NCBI GenBank assembly: GCA_949743325.1
Contig: CATJTQ010000130.1
Coordinates: 1 to 64,000 of the forward strand
Length of the DNA: 64,000 nt
DNA from: an uncultured Lachnospiraceae bacterium
GTDB lineage: Bacteria; Bacillota; Clostridia; Lachnospirales; Lachnospiraceae
Direction of reading: 5' to 3'
In this document: positions 37,953 to 49,043 of the stretch, piece by piece
How the letters are laid out: every line of letters begins with the position of its first letter
Numbering within the stretch: the first letter of the stretch is position 1
The notes under the pieces: generated by a model
Seen by the model: the letters and a program-made list of their open reading frames with translations, nothing else
What the model was told of the DNA's origin: nothing
Database searches by the model: none
Position numbers and translations under genes: made by a program

Positions 37953-39338
37953 CTATTTATTTGATAAATACTCGTGAATACCTTTTGCTCCTGCTTTACC
38001 TGCACCCATAGCAAGAATAACCGTAGCTGCGCCTGTCACTGCATCCCCGCCTGCATAGACACCATCTTTCGATGTTTTACCAAGCTCCTCATCAGCAACA
38101 ATACATTTCCATTTATTTATTTCCAAGCCCTCTGTCGTTGAAGAAATTAGAGGATTCGGTGATGTTCCAAGCGCCATAATAACTGTATCGAGCTCTAATT
38201 CATAATCTGAACCTTCAATTACAACTGGTCTTCTTCTTCCCGACGCATCTGGTTCTCCAAGCTCCATCTTTACACATGTCATACCTTTTACCCAGCCATT
38301 CTCATCAGCTAAAATTTCAGTTGGATTTGTAAGCAAATCAAATATTACGCCTTCCTCTTTAGCATGATGAACTTCTTCCACACGAGCAGGAAGTTCCTCT
38401 TCACTGCGGCGATATACAATATGAACTTCCGCGCCAAGCCTCAGCGCAGTTCTGGCTGCGTCCATCGCAACATTTCCTCCGCCGATTACCGCAACCTTTT
38501 TACCTCCGATAATAGGGGTATCATAAGAATTATCAAATGCTTTCATAAGATTGCTTCTTGTCAAATATTCATTTGCAGAAAATACACCATTTGAATTTTC
38601 TCCAGGAATACCCATAAATTTAGGAAGTCCGGCTCCTGAACCTATAAACACTGCTTCAAATCCTTCATCCTCAATTAACTGGTCAATTGTAACTGAACGT
38701 CCGATTACAACATTTGTCTCAATCTTAACACCAAGTTCTTTCACATTCTCAATCTCAGCTTTAACTACATTTTCCTTAGGAAGCCTGAATTCTGGTATAC
38801 CATATACTAAAACTCCGCCTGGCTCATGCAGAGCCTCAAATATAGTAACTTCATAACCAAGCTTAGCCAAATCACCGGCACATGTAAGACCTGCAGGGCC
38901 CGAACCGATTACTGCAACTTTATGTCCGTTAGTCTTCTCAGCCTTTTCAGGTTTAATATTATTTTCTCTCGCCCAGTCAGCGACAAATCTCTCTAATTTT
39001 CCAATTGACACTGGCTCTCCTTTAATGCCGCGTATACATTTACCTTCACATTGGCTCTCCTGTGGACATACACGTCCGCAAACAGCAGGAAGCGCAGAAG
39101 AACGGCCAATAACTTTATACGCCTCCTCAATATTCCCTTCCTTGACTTGTGATATGAAATCAGGAATCTCAATCGAAACCGGACATCCCTTTATACACTG
39201 TGCATTTTTACAATTAAGACAGCGTGAAGCTTCTTCCATTGCTTCTTCTTTATTATAACCTAAACATACTTCTTCAAAATTTTTAGCTCTTACAGCAGGT
39301 TCCTGCTCTCTAACCGGTACTTTCTTCATTACATCCAT
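37953..39338 (-). CDS. NfnB-like / glutamate-synthase small-subunit-like NADPH oxidoreductase
   Basis: FAD/NAD(P) oxidoreductase of 461 residues, annotated in relatives either as homotetrameric glutamate synthase (GltA) or as NfnB. The N-terminus has two [4Fe-4S] cysteine sets (CLNCKNAQCIKGCPV and CGRVCPQESQCEGKC). An FAD fingerprint VIGSGPAGLTCAGDLA lies near 140 and an NADPH fingerprint VIGGGNVAMDAARTALRLGAEV near 285. No glutaminase or large synthase domain is present. Because an NfnA-type partner overlaps it by one base, I favour the electron-bifurcating ferredoxin:NADP/NAD transhydrogenase NfnAB; a role in glutamate synthesis with GdhA nearby is the alternative. Confidence 0.85.
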   Translation of the reverse strand: MDVMKKVPVREQEPAVRAKNFEEVCLGYNKEEAMEEASRCLNCKNAQCIKGCPVSIEIPDFISQVKEGNIEEAYKVIGRSSALPAVCGRVCPQESQCEGKCIRGIKGEPVSIGKLERFVADWARENNIKPEKAEKTNGHKVAVIGSGPAGLTCAGDLAKLGYEVTIFEALHEPGGVLVYGIPEFRLPKENVVKAEIENVKELGVKIETNVVIGRSVTIDQLIEDEGFEAVFIGSGAGLPKFMGIPGENSNGVFSANEYLTRSNLMKAFDNSYDTPIIGGKKVAVIGGGNVAMDAARTALRLGAEVHIVYRRSEEELPARVEEVHHAKEEGVIFDLLTNPTEILADENGWVKGMTCVKMELGEPDASGRRRPVVIEGSDYELELDTVIMALGTSPNPLISSTTEGLEINKWKCIVADEELGKTSKDGVYAGGDAVTGAATVILAMGAGKAGAKGIHEYLSNK

Positions 39339-40225
39339 TACTCGTCACCTCCGCAATTTCCGCAGCCGCCATGATGCGTATCTCCTTCTTGAAGTTTAAG
39401 AATAGCTCTTCCTTCATCTGTCTTGTACATCTGCTGTCTCTTCATAGCCTCATCAAAATTCACAAGATGTCCGTCAAACTCTGGTCCGTCTACACATGCA
39501 AATTTAATTTCATCTCCAACTCTGAGACGACATGCACCACACATACCTGTTCCGTCAACCATAATAGGATTCATACTTACAATTGTAGGAATGTTCAGTT
39601 CTTTTGTAAGCAGACACACAAATTTCATCATAATCATAGGTCCAATAGTAATACATATATCGTACTCTTTACCCTGCTCATTAACAAGAGTTTTTATCAT
39701 TTCAGTTACCATACCTTTATTACAATAACTTCCATCATCTGTAGTTATGTAGAGATTGCCAACAGCCTTCATCTCATCTTCTAAAATAACTAAATCCTTA
39801 GTTTTAGCTCCAACAATAACATCAGCCTTAATTCCTTTTTCATGAAGCCATTTTACCTGAGGATAAACCGGAGCTGTTCCAAGTCCTCCGGCTACAAATA
39901 GTATTTTCTTATTTTTTAATTGTTCAATATCTTCATTTACAAATTCTGAAGGTCTACCAAGAGGACCTACAAAATCACAGAAGGCATCTCCTTCCTTAAG
40001 ATCTAACATTCTCTGTGATGAAGCTCCAACTGCCTGTACTACAATTGTAACGGTTCCCGCTTCTCTGTCATAATCACATATAGTCAGCGGTATACGTTCT
40101 CCCTTCTCATCAATTTTGACAATTACAAACTGTCCAGGCAGACAACATTTTGCAGTGCGGGGTGCAGCAACATCCATAAGATAAATCTTATCTGCAAGCA
40201 TTTTTGCCTTTGTAATTTTATACAT
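39338..40225 (-). CDS. NfnA-like FAD/[2Fe-2S] reductase subunit (sulfide/dihydroorotate dehydrogenase-like)
   Basis: Ferredoxin-NADP reductase-fold protein of 295 residues. The FAD site is IPLTICDYDREAG, the NAD site is FVAGGLGTAPVYPQVKWL near 110, and the [2Fe-2S] ligands are GTGMCGACRLRVGDEIKFACVDGPEFDGH (positions about 220-250). The C-terminus is unusual: glycine and cysteine rich, HHGGCGNCGGDE, possibly an extra metal site. Its stop codon overlaps the start of the NfnB-like gene, strong evidence for a heterodimer. The pair would couple NADH and reduced ferredoxin to NADPH formation. Confidence 0.85.
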   Translation of the reverse strand: MYKITKAKMLADKIYLMDVAAPRTAKCCLPGQFVIVKIDEKGERIPLTICDYDREAGTVTIVVQAVGASSQRMLDLKEGDAFCDFVGPLGRPSEFVNEDIEQLKNKKILFVAGGLGTAPVYPQVKWLHEKGIKADVIVGAKTKDLVILEDEMKAVGNLYITTDDGSYCNKGMVTEMIKTLVNEQGKEYDICITIGPMIMMKFVCLLTKELNIPTIVSMNPIMVDGTGMCGACRLRVGDEIKFACVDGPEFDGHLVNFDEAMKRQQMYKTDEGRAILKLQEGDTHHGGCGNCGGDE

Positions 40226-40476
40226 ACCTTCTCCTCCTTAAATGAATCAGCAGCTAATAACTGCAGTTATACAAAATAATTGTACATTTTATAAAAACTA
40301 TCAGTACATTACTTTCTATTCTAATTCATTTTCAATAAATTTTCAATATAAAATATATAATTTATTTTGATATCCCTTATGCAGGTTTAGTTTATTATAA
40401 CATATTTATTAATTGCTATCATATTGTATTTTTTGGAATAAGTTAAAAATATAATACTTGCTTTCACCTATTATAA
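40226..40476. other. AT-rich intergenic region upstream of nfnA
   Basis: Gap of about 325 bases from the nfnA start to the 60-codon gene. Its distal end (from 40477) is the duplicated terminator. The remainder is very AT-rich and should contain the nfnA promoter; AAGGAGGAG precedes the nfnA start. I found no clear -35/-10 pair, gene or structured RNA. Confidence 0.5.
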
Positions 40477-40517
40477 AAAAAGATGTAAAACCTATCATAC
40501 TTCAATAGATTTTACAT
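40470..40517 (-). terminator. Terminator of the 60-codon gene; copy 1 of a 40-bp duplicated element
   Basis: On the minus strand a stem of about 14 bp (GATGTAAAATCTAT / ATAGGTTTTACATC, one G-U) is followed by TTTTTTTATAA. The 40 bases 40477-40516 are identical to 40861-40900. It lies 35 bases after the stop of the 60-codon gene. Confidence 0.88.
40477..40516. repeat. 40-bp direct repeat, copy 1
   Basis: Forty consecutive bases identical to 40861-40900 and in the same orientation, 384 bases apart. Each copy is a complete terminator hairpin. The pair brackets the 60-codon gene and its promoter. Confidence 0.93.
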
Positions 40518-40551
40518 CCTTCTCTGTATCATTGACCATATACATTTAAAA

Positions 40552-40734
40552 CTATTCTTTAATAATATCTAATTCTGTAAGATTTATACCTGAAGCTGTC
40601 AATATAACTTTCAATGCCGTATAACGCCGTTTCATTTTCTTATATGCTTCGGAGTCTTTATCACAAGATATCATGTAATCCTGTAATCTTTCAAATTCTT
40701 CAATATTTCTCTGCATCATTTCTTTTTCAGTCAT
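40552..40734 (-). CDS. Small charged hypothetical protein (60 aa)
   Basis: I do not recognise this protein. It is a 60-residue, strongly charged, mostly helical sequence (MTEKEMMQRNIEEFERLQDY at the start, KKMKRRYTALKVIL in the middle), with no signal peptide or membrane helix. It is supported as a real gene by GGTGAT before the ATG, a promoter (TTTACA...TATAAT) 40-70 bases upstream and a terminator after it. It is thus a monocistronic unit. It lies between two identical 40-bp terminators, which may reflect a duplication or insertion event. Confidence 0.7.
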   Translation of the reverse strand: MTEKEMMQRNIEEFERLQDYMISCDKDSEAYKKMKRRYTALKVILTASGINLTELDIIKE

Positions 40735-40777
40735 ATTATCACCGCCTTTGAATTTATTGATCGGTTGTTACACATTC

Positions 40778-40805
40778 ATTATAACAAAATATATAAAATT
40801 GTAAA
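40778..40805 (-). promoter_or_regulatory. Promoter of the 60-codon gene
   Basis: TTTACA (minus, 40800-40805) and TATAAT (40778-40783) with a 16-base spacer, 44 bases before the ATG. Confidence 0.7.
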
Positions 40806-40854
40806 GCTTATTCAATGATTATAGTACTTTGTCTGCACACTTCCGCTTGTTATC

Positions 40855-40905
40855 AGTAACAAAAAGATGTAAAACCTATCATACTTCAATAGATTTTACA
40901 CCTTT
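40855..40905 (-). terminator. Terminator of gdhA; copy 2 of the 40-bp duplicated element
   Basis: Same hairpin as 40477-40516, followed on the minus strand by TTTTTGTTAC, about 55 bases beyond the gdhA stop. Confidence 0.85.
40861..40900. repeat. 40-bp direct repeat, copy 2
   Basis: Identical to 40477-40516; the identity ends abruptly at ACA, where the next base is C here and T in copy 1. Confidence 0.93.
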
Positions 40906-40956
40906 TTACTTTAAGTTATATTACTGTAATTATAAAATTATCAAATGGGTAATCAA

Positions 40957-42309
<1,353 letters not shown>

Positions 42310-42382
42310 TTAGTATTTAAAAATTTGCAATAATATTCTACTCTCTTTTTTTATGATTTTCAAGCATTTTATTCCAATTTTT

Positions 42383-43840
42383 TCAGAAAACATCAAGATT
42401 ATATATTCCGTCTTTTTTCTTATTGGCCAAAAATACATTGCCAGATGTTACATCAACAGCATAAAATATATTAGCATCGAACAATTGTCCCATTATACTA
42501 TTATATCTGTGCATTATATAATAATTTTGCGTATCAATAGTAACCGCCTCGTCAAACTGTAGTACACAGCTGCTGCCATCTGCCATAGTACCAGAAGTAT
42601 TTAATACTTCTTTCCGCTCCTCAAGAGCCGTCATTACTAGCTGTCCCGCCCTAGATGTATCATACTTTGAAGATATATCAAGATTATAAACCTTTGACAC
42701 AACTTCACTCGCAACTTTTGTCTCTGTATTAATTGATACTGCTTTTAAAACATGATTACCAACAGGCATATCAAAACTTTCTGTATATTCAATTGAATTT
42801 TCATTTGGTTCTGTGCCGTCTAATGTATAGAAAATTTTACAGTTTGCAGAAATATCATCTATAGAAATTTTTGTAAAATCTGTGTATTCACCGCTTTCCG
42901 GAGTAATAACAGGCTTCATTGACCCCGCAGACTGGACAACATAAGTAGTAACAATCTCCTCACTGACTAAATTATTTTCATTTACTGAAATAGCATGAAT
43001 AACTGTGGTTCCATCTTTTACTTCTATAGGACCCTCATAAACATTTGAATCTTTAGTAGCAGCGGTATCATCAAGCGTGTAATATATAGTCTCATTATCT
43101 TCAGTAGTTATCTCTACAGATAAATATTCATTGTATGTTCCTGACTTATAATTAAATATCGGCTGATTTAACAAATATTTTTCAAAAAGAGAGTTCGTTT
43201 CATCACTTGACGCCACTCTTGCCAACTTCTTTATTGAATCAGAATTACCCTGAAGTTCATATAATTTCACAATAGTCTCTATAACATCTCTGTCAAGACA
43301 TTTATTATCTATTGTCATTTCGAGATAATATACTGCGTTCTTAGTGTCAGAGTTATCAGCATACAGCATTCCCAGATATTTTGCAGCCTTTGCTTTCTCT
43401 TTTTTGTCCTTAGCGACATTTATGGCATTTTCATAACAAACTACAGCCTTTGAAAAATTATCAGCAGCAGCATATTCGGAAGCTTTCTTCAACTGCACAT
43501 CAAATGAATTACTTCTATTTTGATATACAAAATAAATTACAGTACCTGAAATAAGAATAACTATTAAAAATGACAATCCAATAATTTTTGCAATTGCCCG
43601 AATTTTTTTCTCTTTCAGAGTAAGTCTTCTCTCAAGATGATACTCCTGCCATTCTTCGTCATCATTATCGTATCTTAAATCAGACTGCTCTGAAACTACA
43701 TCATTTGTTAAATCAAGCATATTTTTGTCAAGTTCTTCATCAACTTCGTTGTACTCCTGAATATAATGAAGCTCCAGTCCGCAATTAGGACAATACACTA
43801 CTCCCTCTTCAACTTCTTCATTACATCGCTTACAAACCAT
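42383..43840 (-). CDS. Zinc-ribbon membrane protein with TPR-like and chitobiase-C-terminal-like repeats
   Basis: Protein of 485 residues with four regions. Residues 1-25 form a zinc ribbon, CKRCNEE...CPNCG. An acidic stretch follows, then one membrane helix at about 85-108. Residues 115-230 look like TPR helices (KASEYAAADNFSKAVVCYENA). Two repeats similar to the chitobiase/beta-hexosaminidase C-terminal fold come next (IYYTLDDTAATKDSNVYEGPI and IFYTLDGTEPNENSIEYTESF). The last 90 residues (AGQLVMTALEERKEVL...) match nothing I know. Orientation implies a cytoplasmic zinc ribbon and an extracellular body. Function unknown; it starts 12 bases after folD. Confidence 0.8.
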   Translation of the reverse strand: MVCKRCNEEVEEGVVYCPNCGLELHYIQEYNEVDEELDKNMLDLTNDVVSEQSDLRYDNDDEEWQEYHLERRLTLKEKKIRAIAKIIGLSFLIVILISGTVIYFVYQNRSNSFDVQLKKASEYAAADNFSKAVVCYENAINVAKDKKEKAKAAKYLGMLYADNSDTKNAVYYLEMTIDNKCLDRDVIETIVKLYELQGNSDSIKKLARVASSDETNSLFEKYLLNQPIFNYKSGTYNEYLSVEITTEDNETIYYTLDDTAATKDSNVYEGPIEVKDGTTVIHAISVNENNLVSEEIVTTYVVQSAGSMKPVITPESGEYTDFTKISIDDISANCKIFYTLDGTEPNENSIEYTESFDMPVGNHVLKAVSINTETKVASEVVSKVYNLDISSKYDTSRAGQLVMTALEERKEVLNTSGTMADGSSCVLQFDEAVTIDTQNYYIMHRYNSIMGQLFDANIFYAVDVTSGNVFLANKKKDGIYNLDVF

Positions 43841-43852
43841 AATTAATACCCC

Positions 43853-44701
43853 TTACTTTTTCTGCAGCTCTACAGATTCAACACAATTGTTCATCAACAT
43901 TGCAATTGTCATTGGTCCAACACCGCCAGGAACAGGCGTAATTGCACTTACAGACTCTATAATATCGTCATAATCGACATCACCGCAAAGTTTATTATTT
44001 TCCATACGATGAATACCGACATCTATAACTACTGCTCCATCCTTTATATACTCTTTATTGATAAATTTTGGTTTTCCCATGGCAACAACTAAAATATCTG
44101 CCCGTCTCGCCACTTCTTTTAAATTCTTTGTCCTTGAATGAGCAATCGTCACTGTGCCATTTTCTCTGAGCAAAAGCTGTGCCATTGGTTTTCCAACAAT
44201 ATTACTTCTTCCAATAACAACGCATTCTTTTCCTTCAATCTCTATGTCAGAACGTTTTAAAAGCTGTATAACTCCCGCTGGGGTACAAGAAACAAATCCC
44301 GGCTGTCCAATGCTCAATGCCCCTACGCTTTGAGGATGAAAACCATCAACATCTTTTAAAGGTAAAATTGACTCTATTATTTTATCTTCATCAATATGTG
44401 ATGGCAGAGGCAGCTGTACTAAAATTCCATTTACTTTGCTGTCTTTATTTAACTTTTCTACAAGCTCAAGAAGCTGCTCTTCTGTTGTGTCTTCAGGCAG
44501 CTCATATGACAATGATTCAATACCAATATATTTACATGCATTTTTTTTATTTCTCACATACACACTGGATGCTGGGTCATTACCAACCTGAATAACTGCC
44601 AGACATATATTGATTCCCTCTGATTTCATCTTTGCCGTCTTTTCTTTTAATTCATCTTTGATTTTCATTGAAATAGCTTTTCCATCAATAATCTTAGCCA
44701 T
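43853..44701 (-). CDS. folD: Methylenetetrahydrofolate dehydrogenase / methenyltetrahydrofolate cyclohydrolase
   Basis: Bifunctional one-carbon enzyme linking methylene-THF and 10-formyl-THF. It has 282 residues. Typical features are the catalytic-lysine region YVRNKKNACKYIGIES, GILVQLPLPSHID, the central KDVDGFHP, CTPAGVIQLL, the Rossmann VVIGRSNIVGKPMAQLLL, and the C-terminal TPVPGGVGPMTIAMLM. It lies 16 bases after fhs, so the two successive steps of the folate branch are on one transcript. Confidence 0.97.
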   Translation of the reverse strand: MAKIIDGKAISMKIKDELKEKTAKMKSEGINICLAVIQVGNDPASSVYVRNKKNACKYIGIESLSYELPEDTTEEQLLELVEKLNKDSKVNGILVQLPLPSHIDEDKIIESILPLKDVDGFHPQSVGALSIGQPGFVSCTPAGVIQLLKRSDIEIEGKECVVIGRSNIVGKPMAQLLLRENGTVTIAHSRTKNLKEVARRADILVVAMGKPKFINKEYIKDGAVVIDVGIHRMENNKLCGDVDYDDIIESVSAITPVPGGVGPMTIAMLMNNCVESVELQKK

Positions 44702-44717
44702 TTAAAATTCCTCCTTT

Positions 44718-46388
44718 TTAAGACAGTCCTATTATCTTTCCGTTATCATCTACATCTATTAAATGTGCTGCCGGGGATTTTGGAAGTCCGGGCATTGTCA
44801 TAACCGAGCCTGTAATGGCTACAATAAATCCAGCCCCGGCAGATACATATATTTCACGCACCGTCATTGTAAAATCTCTAGGACATCCAAGCAGTTTTGC
44901 ATTATCAGAGAGTGAATATTGAGTCTTGGCCATACATACAGGAAAATTACCAAATCCCAATTTATCTATCTGCAAAATAGTCTTCTTCGCTGCCGGAGTA
45001 AATACCACCTCTTCTGCACCGTAGATTTCTTTTGCAATACAGTTTATCTTCTCTTCTACAGATAATTCATCAGGATAAAGCACCTGAAATTGACTTTTTT
45101 TAGTTTCAAGCGTCTCTAAAACTTTTTTTGCAAGGGCAACTCCGCCGTCTCCGCCCCGCTCCCATACTTCTGCAATTTCAAAAGAGCAGTTTCTGGATTC
45201 GCAAAACGCCCTAATAAATTCTATTTCAGCTTTAGTATCTGTTACAAAAGCATTTAATGTAACAACAACAGGAACTTTATATTTTTGAAGATTATCTATA
45301 TGTTTTTCTAAATTTACAATTCCTTTTTTTAGAGCATCTAAATTTTCTTCTGACAAAGTTTCTTTTAGGACACCGCCATTATATTTTAGCGCTTTAACTG
45401 TTGCCACTAAAACAACCGCATCAGGCTTAAGGCCTGACATCCGGCATTTGATATCAAAAAACTTCTCAGCTCCCAAATCTGCTCCGAAGCCCGCTTCAGT
45501 TATAACATAGTCAGATATTCGCAGAGCTGCCTTAGTAGCTCTGACACTGTTGCATCCATGTGCAATATTTGCAAATGGTCCTCCGTGAACAAGAGCTGGC
45601 GTATGTTCAAGAGTCTGTACCAAGTTTGGCTTGATTGCATCTTTTAAAAGTGCCGCCATAGCTCCAACTGCATGTAAATCCTCTGCTGTTACTGGATCTC
45701 CAGAATAATTGTATGCTACAATCATTCTGCCCAGACGTTTTTTAAGATCATGCATATCTTTTGCAAGGCAGAGTACAGCCATAATCTCAGAGGCAACAGA
45801 TATAACAAAATGGTCCTCCCTAACAACTCCATCTGTCTTTGCACCAAGTCCGACTACAATATTTCTCAGCACTCTGTCATTCATATCAAGACATCTCTTC
45901 CAAACAACCTGTCTTGTATCTATATTCAACTCATTTCCCTGCTGTATATGATTGTCTACCATTGCCGCAAGCAGATTATTTGCACTTGTTATCGCATGAA
46001 AATCCCCAGTAAAATGAAGGTTTAAATCTTCCATCGGAACGACCTGCGAGTATCCTCCTCCGGCTGCGCCTCCTTTTACTCCAAAACATGGTCCCAGTGA
46101 AGGCTCTCTAAGTGCAATAATAGCTTTTTTACCTAATTTTCCAAAAGCCTGGCCTAATCCTACAGTCACCGTAGTCTTTCCCTCTCCGGCAGGAGTGGGA
46201 TTGATTGCTGTAACCAAAATAAGTTTTCCTTCATCATTGTCTTTTATCTCGTCCAAATACTTGTCAGACAGCTTAGCTTTATATTTTCCATACAACTCTA
46301 AGTCATCATCTGAGATTCCAATAGATTCTGCAACTTTCACAATCGGCTCCAGCAAAGCTTCCTGGGCTATTTGAATATCTGATTTCAT
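44718..46388 (-). CDS. fhs: Formate-tetrahydrofolate ligase
   Basis: ATP-dependent formation of 10-formyl-THF from formate. It has 556 residues, the usual length. The P-loop is [14 protein letters not shown] near residue 65; [20 protein letters not shown] near 95, [14 protein letters not shown] and the C-terminal [19 protein letters not shown] are family signatures. It lies 17 bases downstream of ftsK and directly before folD. In a formate-producing fermenter it likely supplies one-carbon units for purines and thymidylate; no other acetogenesis gene is present here. Confidence 0.97.
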   Translation of the reverse strand: MKSDIQIAQEALLEPIVKVAESIGISDDDLELYGKYKAKLSDKYLDEIKDNDEGKLILVTAINPTPAGEGKTTVTVGLGQAFGKLGKKAIIALREPSLGPCFGVKGGAAGGGYSQVVPMEDLNLHFTGDFHAITSANNLLAAMVDNHIQQGNELNIDTRQVVWKRCLDMNDRVLRNIVVGLGAKTDGVVREDHFVISVASEIMAVLCLAKDMHDLKKRLGRMIVAYNYSGDPVTAEDLHAVGAMAALLKDAIKPNLVQTLEHTPALVHGGPFANIAHGCNSVRATKAALRISDYVITEAGFGADLGAEKFFDIKCRMSGLKPDAVVLVATVKALKYNGGVLKETLSEENLDALKKGIVNLEKHIDNLQKYKVPVVVTLNAFVTDTKAEIEFIRAFCESRNCSFEIAEVWERGGDGGVALAKKVLETLETKKSQFQVLYPDELSVEEKINCIAKEIYGAEEVVFTPAAKKTILQIDKLGFGNFPVCMAKTQYSLSDNAKLLGCPRDFTMTVREIYVSAGAGFIVAITGSVMTMPGLPKSPAAHLIDVDDNGKIIGLS

Positions 46389-46405
46389 ATGCCACCTCCA
46401 TATAT

Positions 46406-48952
46406 TTAAACTGACTCTTCAACAAACTGATTAAATTCTTCTTCGGACATAATTACTTTACGCGGTTTAGTTCCCTCTTCAGGACCGACAACCCCCGCAT
46501 CCTCCAACTGAGAAACAATTCTTGCAGCTCGGTTAAAACCTACTTTAAACACTCTTTGAATCATACTTGTAGAAGCTTTTCCCTTTTCAATAACAAAATT
46601 TCCTGCCTGAACAAAATATTCATCATATTGATTATTACCTACTCCATTTACGGCACTTGAACTGGCGACTATGTTCATCCGTTCTTCAATCTCTTTAGCT
46701 GACACTTCCTCTATATTCTGATTTGCCAAAAATTCTACCACATCAGATACTTCTTTATCTGACACAAATGCGCCCTGAACCCTTACAGGTTTTGGAAAAC
46801 CAGAAGGATAGAAAAGCATATCCCCTTTTCCTAAAAGTTTTTCAGCTCCGTTTATATCTATAATTGTTCTTGAATCTACACCTGATGAAACTGCAAAAGC
46901 AATTCTTGACGGCATATTTGCCTTAATTAATCCAGTAATAACATCTACTGATGGTCTTTGGGTCGCCAATATCAAATGTATACCGGCAGCGCGCGCTTTC
47001 TGTGCCAGTCTGCATATTGCCGCTTCTACTTCATTTCCGCACACCATCATTAAATCGGCAAGCTCATCTACTATGATTACAAGTCTTGAGAAAGGTTTTG
47101 GACTCTCTTCACCATTATCCGGCAAAGCCGCAATCTTTTTATTATATCCCTCCAAATCTCTGACCCCTAATTCTGACATTTTATTATATCTGTCATCCAT
47201 CTCAGCAACGGCCCAATTCAAAGCTCCTGCAGCTTTTTTAGGATCTGTGACAACAGGAATAAACATCTGCGGAATACCATTATAAACGCTTAATTCAACA
47301 ACTTTAGGATCTATTAATATAAGTTTTAACTCTTCTGGGTCTGCTTTATAAAGCAAGCTCATAATAATAGTATTGATACATACTGATTTACCTGAACCTG
47401 TTGAACCGGCAACAAGAAGATGCGGCATTTTAGCTATATCTCCTATAACTATATTACCAGAAATATCTTTACCTACTGCAAACGTCAATGGTGACTTAGC
47501 GTCTTTAAAATGCTTTGATTCCAAAAGTTCTCTTAACAAAACAGCACTTGCAGTTCTGTTGGGAACCTCAATACCTACTGCTGCTTTTCCAGGAATAGGC
47601 GCCTCTATCCTTATGTCTGAAACAGCAAGGTTAAGTTTAATATCATCAGCAAGATTAGTAATCTTGCTTACTTTAACGCCCTTTTCCGGCTGTAGTTCAT
47701 ACCTTGTAACTGATGGTCCGCAGCTAACATTTAATACTGTAACATTCACCCCGAAACTCTGCAGTGTCCTCTGTAATGTCAATCCCATTTCCCTGAGATA
47801 TACATCAGACTCAACATAGTTATTATCATTCTTCTTCAACAAATCAAATGAAGGTTTTTCATACTGCTTTCTGCCGTCAACAAGGACAACCTTATTATCA
47901 CTCGACTTATCGTCCGTAATGGTATCAGTTTTTTTACTGTTACTCACTTTATTATTTATTTTTTTAGCAGACTTAATCTTTGGTATCACTTCATTCATAT
48001 TGTCTGAAGCTGTTTCCACTGATGTATTTTCGCCTACTAGATGAGTCTTCCCATCCTTTTGGATAGTAAAAAGCTGCTGTTTGGCGTTTTCATCATTATT
48101 TAATATGTCCTCTTTATAATTTTGTTCTTTATGTTTAATATTATCAGAGAAAAGTTCATGCATCTCCTCATCATAATTGAAATTTTTCTTCTTAGTTTTT
48201 TTATTTTTATCCAATGTTATCAATGACATTCCGTTTGCTGATTTTCTTTTTTCTCTTGATGAACCTTTATTTGAATAATTTATTTTAACAGCTTTCGCAG
48301 CTTCCGCCCTGCTTCTTTTAATATTTTTTTTCTGTCTGCTTCTATTAATATTATCTGTTATAACTGCAGAACCTTTGCGTCCGCCGCTGACAATATTCCC
48401 AAGAAACGATTTCTCAGTAAGCATTACAGTAATTATTATCGCCAAAAATACTAAAACTAATATCCCCCCGAGAAGTCCAAGCAGAGAATATAACAGCGAA
48501 GCCGCTTTGCCTCCAACCGCCCCGCCGCAAAAAATATTATTTACTCCATCACTAAAATATTCTCCCCATTTTCTGCCCATATGCCCGCTTCCATACAAAA
48601 ACTGAATAAACATAATCATAATAAATCCTAAAAACAGAGTTAATATAATTTTTATTTTTACTCTTCTGTTATTAGGATTTACATAAAGATACAATGCACA
48701 TATAAACATAAACACAGGAAGTATGTATTCTAATATACCAATTAACCCTTTTAATCTGTTGCTTAACCAATTTATTCCCGTATCACCGATCCCGGCCCAT
48801 CCAAAATTACCTAAAAACAATAAAATGCACAGACCGAGAAAGGCAAGAAGTTTTATCTCCCTAACTACTGAATTATCCATTCGGACATCCGCTGCCGAAT
48901 TGCTGTTTCCGGTCGTTTGCGCCGGAACTTTTTTTCTCTTTGTTGTACTCAC
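46406..48952 (-). CDS. ftsK: DNA translocase FtsK/SpoIIIE
   Basis: Septal DNA pump that clears chromosomes during division (or sporulation). It has 848 residues. Four membrane helices lie in the first 190 residues, followed by a basic, charged linker (about 190-400). The motor domain has Walker [13 protein letters not shown] and Walker [15 protein letters not shown]. The C-terminal winged-helix gamma domain ([20 protein letters not shown]) reads KOPS/SRS-like guides. I place the start at GTG 48952, because CGGAGGG ends eight bases upstream; the open frame continues 19 codons to an ATG without a ribosome site. Confidence 0.94.
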   Translation of the reverse strand: MSTTKRKKVPAQTTGNSNSAADVRMDNSVVREIKLLAFLGLCILLFLGNFGWAGIGDTGINWLSNRLKGLIGILEYILPVFMFICALYLYVNPNNRRVKIKIILTLFLGFIMIMFIQFLYGSGHMGRKWGEYFSDGVNNIFCGGAVGGKAASLLYSLLGLLGGILVLVFLAIIITVMLTEKSFLGNIVSGGRKGSAVITDNINRSRQKKNIKRSRAEAAKAVKINYSNKGSSREKRKSANGMSLITLDKNKKTKKKNFNYDEEMHELFSDNIKHKEQNYKEDILNNDENAKQQLFTIQKDGKTHLVGENTSVETASDNMNEVIPKIKSAKKINNKVSNSKKTDTITDDKSSDNKVVLVDGRKQYEKPSFDLLKKNDNNYVESDVYLREMGLTLQRTLQSFGVNVTVLNVSCGPSVTRYELQPEKGVKVSKITNLADDIKLNLAVSDIRIEAPIPGKAAVGIEVPNRTASAVLLRELLESKHFKDAKSPLTFAVGKDISGNIVIGDIAKMPHLLVAGSTGSGKSVCINTIIMSLLYKADPEELKLILIDPKVVELSVYNGIPQMFIPVVTDPKKAAGALNWAVAEMDDRYNKMSELGVRDLEGYNKKIAALPDNGEESPKPFSRLVIIVDELADLMMVCGNEVEAAICRLAQKARAAGIHLILATQRPSVDVITGLIKANMPSRIAFAVSSGVDSRTIIDINGAEKLLGKGDMLFYPSGFPKPVRVQGAFVSDKEVSDVVEFLANQNIEEVSAKEIEERMNIVASSSAVNGVGNNQYDEYFVQAGNFVIEKGKASTSMIQRVFKVGFNRAARIVSQLEDAGVVGPEEGTKPRKVIMSEEEFNQFVEESV

Positions 48953-49043
48953 AGCAATGTCCCTCCGATTTTTATTCCTATGTGCAGTAAGTTGAGTTCT
49001 GTCCTGCACAAAAATTCGTCAAATGCCGCAAGGTATTTAACTT

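Noticed and set aside
37953..40225. Glutamate synthase (GltBD) pair
   Set aside because: No large glutaminase/synthase subunit is present and the partner is an NfnA-type reductase, so NfnAB fits better.
40477..40900. Possible insertion sequence with terminal repeats
   Set aside because: The repeats are direct and are terminator hairpins; the 60-codon gene does not resemble a transposase, and no target duplication was seen.
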